From Actinomycetota bacterium (GTDB lineage Bacteria > Actinomycetota > Humimicrobiia > Humimicrobiales > Humimicrobiaceae), in the NCBI GenBank assembly GCA_014360385.1, contig JACIXO010000022.1:1-9811 (forward strand): DNA of 9,811 bases. Direction: 5' to 3'. Numbering within the stretch: the stretch's first letter is position 1; each line of letters begins with the position of its first letter. The position numbers and the translations under genes were made by a program. This document shows, piece by piece, positions 7,627 to 9,811 of the stretch. The notes under the pieces are model-generated. The model worked only from the letters and a program-made list of their open reading frames with translations. It was not told the origin of the DNA and made no database searches.

Positions 7627-7864
7627 TTATATGAAATTTTCTTTTGATTTTACATACTCCATAATTCTTCCTTTCAAATCAATGGCTTTAATTACACCAT
7701 CTTCTTCAATTAAAGTAATAGAAGGTATACCTTCAACATTTTTTCTTTTTGTTAAATCTCTTTATTAAAACTTCCTGGGAAAATTTCGATCTGTTTTTAA
7801 CCTCCCTGTCATGTTGCCTAATTTTTATGTTTACACACAAGACTATCAAATTATAACTGTTCAT
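7627..7864 (-). pseudogene. Thioredoxin/TlpA-like protein remnant, frameshifted
   Basis: Too short and broken to be a normal gene, it lies 40 bases upstream of the peptidase gene on the same strand. Frame one runs from ATG7864 through VKNRSKFSQEVLIKRFNKK and hits TGA at 7735-7733. The next frame continues with NVEGIPSITLIEEDGVIKAI, then DLKGRIMEYVKS, to TAA 7629-7627. The V-GIPS-T-LI-DG-I pattern, with its cis-Pro in GIP, is typical of the C-terminal half of thioredoxin-fold proteins such as TlpA/ResA. Dropping one A from the AAAAAA run near 7739-7744 joins the two frames into about 78 residues. The N-terminal half with the CxxC active site is absent, so it is non-functional as an oxidoreductase whichever way the frameshift is explained. 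Family call is from pattern only. Confidence 0.55.
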
Positions 7865-8218
7865 TTGCATATTATATAATGATTGAGTGAAATAGGGAAA
7901 CTAATAAGTTATACTATGTGATATAGAATAATATCCCTTCTTCTAAATAATGTCCTCTCTGCTAGTTTATTGTTCATAAGTATTTTTATTGGAATTAAAT
8001 TGTTGAGAAGAAAGATTTTAAATGTGTTATGATAATTAAGAAAATTAAGTTAATAAAAATTAGGAATTGTAATAACTTAATAGAATTAATTTAATAGAAT
8101 AGGTGTATGATAGAAGTTTTTTGTTAGACATTCTATAAAAAGAAAAGATTAAAAATATAAAAATATTAAATTGTCAAAGATCGATATTTTAAAAAAAATA
8201 TTTAATTGTTCCTTGAAA
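7865..8218 (+). other. Very AT-rich 354-base region with no gene, before the IS element
   Basis: All frames are stop-rich. It holds TTAATAGAAT twice (8077-8086 and 8091-8100) and a perfect A/T-only hairpin ATATTTT-AAAA-AAAATAT at 8184-8201. At its end is GTTCCTTGAAAACTAAATA (8208-8226), which resembles the conserved leader/spacer motif near rRNA genes of low-GC Gram-positive bacteria (GTTCTTTGAAAACT). No rRNA gene follows in this window. Confidence 0.5.
8077..8100 (+). repeat. Direct repeat TTAATAGAAT, two copies 14 bp apart
   Basis: Two identical 10-bp copies are separated by TAAT. The sequence is low complexity and may be chance. Confidence 0.6.
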
Positions 8219-8230
8219 ACTAAATAAGCT
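8219..8230 (+). repeat. IS inverted repeat, transposase 3' end
   Basis: ACTAAATAAGCT is the exact reverse complement of 9648-9659. The transposase stop codon begins three bases inside it. Confidence 0.85.
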
Positions 8231-8232
8231 AT

Positions 8233-9231
8233 CTAGCTAACAAGTATGGGAGTTTCCTGAAAAAATACTCTGCTGTCACAGTAAAAACTTCTGCTCTTAA
8301 GCATCGAATACATCATCTTTACAATCTTTACTGCTACTTTAATCAATGCTTTTTTGCCAGGCATTCCAGCTGATACTCTATCAAGGTAGTATTTCCTGAG
8401 CTGGCCATTATGCTTTATTGATGCAACACTTGATAAATATAGCATATACCTTAGCTCTTTAGGGCCAGCCTTAACTATATACGGGTTTTTCTTTTTATAT
8501 TTTCCTGATTCAAATATCTTTGGGTAAAGCCCGATATAGGAAATAAGCTTTTTTGAGCTTGAAAACCTTGATACATCACCAATGCATGCAATAAAAGTGG
8601 CAATGGTTCCAAGTCCTATTCCCCTGATTGAATTTAGGATGTCAAAGTCACTCGGATAGCTATCTTTTGGAGCAAGTATCTCTTTTAGCTTATTCTCAAT
8701 TATTTTAATTTTAGCTTCAAGGGATGAAATCTCATCAAGCTGCATAGATAGTGTCAGTCCTCTTGTCTGATAAGCTTTACCTGAATAGAAACTATCTTTG
8801 GCAGCATCAATTAGATCTTTTGCTTTATCATATCCAAAGTTACATCCCTGGTATTTCCTGAATATTTTGACAAGTTTTGATACTGAAGCGTGCGTAGCAA
8901 TATGAACTGCGGTAGGGTAATTCTTCAGTACTTCAATCGATACTTTGGAGAATGGATGAGCTATAATGCCTGTGTATTCTGGAAATACAAGAGATAGCAT
9001 AGAAAGAACGGATTTTTTGAGTCTTTTTACCCTGTCTTCAAAGGAATGCTTTACTCTTACAAGTTCTTTTAGGTTTAATGCTTCATCACTTGAGATAAAC
9101 ATCTTTTGAGCACCTTTATTTTTAGCAAGTTCTGCAACAGCTAAAGCATCAACTCTGTCAGTTTTAATCTTAGCTCCCATTGCCTGTCTGTATTTTTTTA
9201 CCTGATAAGGATTTATGCATACTGACTGCAT
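8233..9231 (-). pseudogene. IS110-family transposase, C-terminal fragment (332 codons)
   Basis: This fragment carries the end of the RuvC-like DEDD domain (INPYQVKKYRQAMG, then KTDRVDALA with Asp25 and Asp28 as the last two acidic residues). A coiled-coil-like linker follows at about 50-190. The Transposase_20 domain begins with the helix-hairpin-helix SIRGIGLGTIATFIACIGD (201-219), then YIGLYP and Ser242 in FESGKYKKK. That serine fits the position proposed as the nucleophile in IS110-type recombinases. The frame is open a few codons upstream of ATG9231 (NYLKERQ), and these residues belong to the natural protein, so the ATG is not a real gene start. Together with the N-terminal piece it forms one gene broken by an internal deletion. 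The piece alone should be inactive. Confidence 0.92.
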
Positions 9232-9242
9232 TTGTCTCTCTT

Positions 9243-9425
9243 TTAAGTAATTGCAAATAATATTTCCTCAGGACGGTATACTTTAAGACTATCAAGTATC
9301 TTGTCTATGCCTGATTTACTGTTTACAACAGTAGTTGGCCCAAGAATCTTAACTCCCTTAGCATTTATTGCAACATAGGTGCTTTTATCCTTGGATATAT
9401 CTATTCCAACAAATATTTGTTCCAT
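9243..9425 (-). pseudogene. IS110-family transposase, N-terminal fragment (60 codons)
   Basis: The fragment starts at ATG9425 with AGGAG (9437-9433) seven bases upstream, so the original start is intact. It contains VGIDISKDKS with Asp9, the first acidic residue of the DEDD site, and then a typical beta-strand region ending in PEEILFAI. In relatives this is followed at once by E-(A/T)-TG-x-YW, which carries the catalytic Glu. Here it runs into Thr and TAA. The next coding residues (YLKERQMQSVCINPYQ) come from about a dozen residues later in another frame. A deletion of roughly 12 codons plus a frame change is therefore inferred. Confidence 0.9.
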
Positions 9426-9536
9426 GGCAAAACTCCTTTCTCTAAATACTTTTTAGCTTAAAGGCAGTTTCTTGCGTATAACTAATTTGTAAAGCCTCGT
9501 TACTATTAGTACTCCATTTACAGAGCCCAAATCATT

Positions 9537-9556
9537 CTAATCATTACTAAGATTAG
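9537..9556 (-). repeat. Hairpin CTAATC-8-GATTAG inside the IS noncoding end
   Basis: A perfect 6-bp stem with an 8-base loop. It is one of the internal hairpins of the proposed bridge RNA. Confidence 0.7.
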
Positions 9557-9591
9557 TTAAATTAAGCAAGAAAGCAAAAGTCTAAACTTAA

Positions 9592-9617
9592 TTGGTCTAC
9601 CATATTGTAGTAGCCAA
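9592..9617 (-). repeat. Hairpin TTGGCTAC/GTAG-A-CCAA inside the IS noncoding end
   Basis: An 8-pair stem with one bulged A and a 9-base loop. It is the strongest local fold in the IS end and a candidate guide-loop stem of the bridge RNA. Confidence 0.75.
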
Positions 9618-9647
9618 AAGGAGGCAACAATTTGTCTTTCTGCCTAA

Positions 9648-9659
9648 AGCTTATTTAGT
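9648..9659 (+). repeat. IS inverted repeat, transposase 5' end
   Basis: AGCTTATTTAGT is the exact reverse complement of 8219-8230 and marks the other end of the element. Confidence 0.85.
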
Positions 9660-9719
9660 AAATATGAATAAATTTTAAAATATTAAATGTATAAAGAAAA
9701 ATAGTTATCTTATTATACG

Positions 9720-9725
9720 AGGAGG
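9720..9725 (+). promoter_or_regulatory. Ribosome binding site AGGAGG of the last gene
   Basis: A consensus AGGAGG lies five bases before ATG9731, supporting a real gene start although only 27 codons are visible. The 60 bases between the IS end and this site are AT-rich, with no convincing promoter. Confidence 0.8.
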
Positions 9726-9730
9726 TTTTT

Positions 9731-9811
9731 ATGAATTTTAACTATCTATTTGATATCTCCTTTATAACGTCTTTTTTGGTTGAAGCTGGTTTACCTATTG
9801 GACTTGGCTTT
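9731..9811 (+). CDS. N-terminus of an unidentified hydrophobic protein (3' end outside window)
   Basis: Twenty-seven codons run from ATG9731 to the window end without a stop. The start is supported by AGGAGG at 9720-9725. The sequence begins MNFNYLFDISFITSFLVEAG and stays hydrophobic and Gly/Leu-rich after that, with two acidic residues. This suggests the first membrane segment of a membrane protein rather than a cleavable signal peptide, because no positive charge precedes it. I do not recognise the family. The gene lies 71 bases beyond the IS end and reads away from it, so the IS has not obviously cut into its coding part but may have replaced its promoter. Confidence 0.55.
   Translation, partial: MNFNYLFDISFITSFLVEAGLPIGLGF

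Larger units (their letters stand above)
8219..9659 (-). mobile_element. IS110-family insertion sequence with a defective transposase
   Basis: The boundaries are set by a perfect 12-bp inverted repeat: ACTAAATAAGCT at 8219-8230 and AGCTTATTTAGT at 9648-9659. True ends may lie a few bases further out, since IS110-type ends are often subterminal. The enclosed 1441 bases match the usual size of the family. The transposase reads on the minus strand. Its stop is only 14 bases inside one end, while 234 noncoding bases lie before its start. That layout is the one described for IS110-group elements whose bridge RNA is encoded upstream of the recombinase. Inverted repeats of this length are more typical of the IS1111 group, so the subgroup is unclear. 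Clear target-site duplications are not seen, as expected for this family. Confidence 0.85.
9432..9659 (-). ncRNA. Candidate IS110 bridge RNA region (upstream noncoding end of the IS)
   Basis: Read on the minus strand, this noncoding end folds well by eye. A closing stem pairs 9652-9640 with 9467-9455 (AGGCAG with CTGCCT, then AGCTT with AAGCT, 11 pairs with a small internal loop). Inside it lie a hairpin at 9617-9592 (TTGGCTAC/GTAGaCCAA, 8 pairs, one bulged A, 9-base loop) and one at 9556-9537 (CTAATC/GATTAG, 8-base loop). The enclosed length of about 200 bases is close to published IS621 bridge RNA (about 177 nt). Bridge RNAs carry loops that pair with target and donor DNA; I have not been able to match loops to the flanks. 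Exact RNA ends and promoter are unknown. Confidence 0.5.

Noticed and set aside
8184..8201. A/T-only palindrome as a transcription terminator for the IS transposase
   Set aside because: The stem has no G-C pairs and would be unstable; no T-run of the right kind follows.
8160..9688. Shared 12-mer AAAATATTAAAT at 8160-8171 and 9677-9688 as a target-site duplication of the IS
   Set aside because: It is low-complexity A/T sequence, lies away from both IS ends, and IS110-type elements usually do not make long duplications.
1..9811. CRISPR array, tRNA or rRNA genes
   Set aside because: No regularly spaced repeats, cloverleaf-like sequences or conserved rRNA segments were seen on either strand by eye.

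Overview
The window is AT-rich DNA from a low-GC bacterium. Strong AGGAGG-type ribosome binding sites, GTG and TTG starts, and AGA/AGG arginine codons suggest an anaerobic Firmicutes-like or thermophile-associated lineage. The sequence alone does not fix the phylum. The N-terminal style of the RlmN-like protein recalls candidate-phylum homologues, but that is from memory only.

Positions 1-4814 hold a forward, operon-like block. It contains the end of a YhfX-type PLP amino-acid racemase, an M20 (ArgE/DapE-type) amidohydrolase, a large GH20-like glycoside hydrolase and a CE4 polysaccharide deacetylase. Gaps between genes are 30, 83 and 42 bases. Together they look like a pathway for taking apart or remodelling an amino-sugar or amino-acid-containing glycan: glycosidase, N-deacetylase, amide-bond hydrolase and racemase. 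The exact substrate is not visible.

Positions 4818-5322 are about 500 bases with no credible intact gene. An RlmN/Cfr-family radical SAM methyltransferase follows (5323-6627). It keeps all the catalytic cysteines but carries two unusual insertions.

Positions 6628-8218 are a decaying region. On the minus strand an S49 (SppA-type) peptidase is frameshifted near its C-terminal third, and just upstream of it lies a broken thioredoxin-like remnant. Each break is explained by one extra A in an A-run, so sequencing error and real decay both remain possible.

Positions 8219-9659 are an IS110-family insertion sequence on the minus strand, bounded by perfect 12-bp inverted repeats. Its transposase is split by a deletion that removes the region expected to carry the catalytic Glu of the DEDD motif. 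The 234-base noncoding end upstream of the transposase can fold into a closed multi-hairpin structure and is a good bridge RNA candidate. The window ends with the first 27 codons of a hydrophobic, unidentified protein that has a strong ribosome binding site.

I do not see a clearly new defence or mobile system. The most notable items are the bridge RNA candidate with its defective transposase, the RlmN homologue with insertions, and the glycan-processing operon with an atypical glycosidase.
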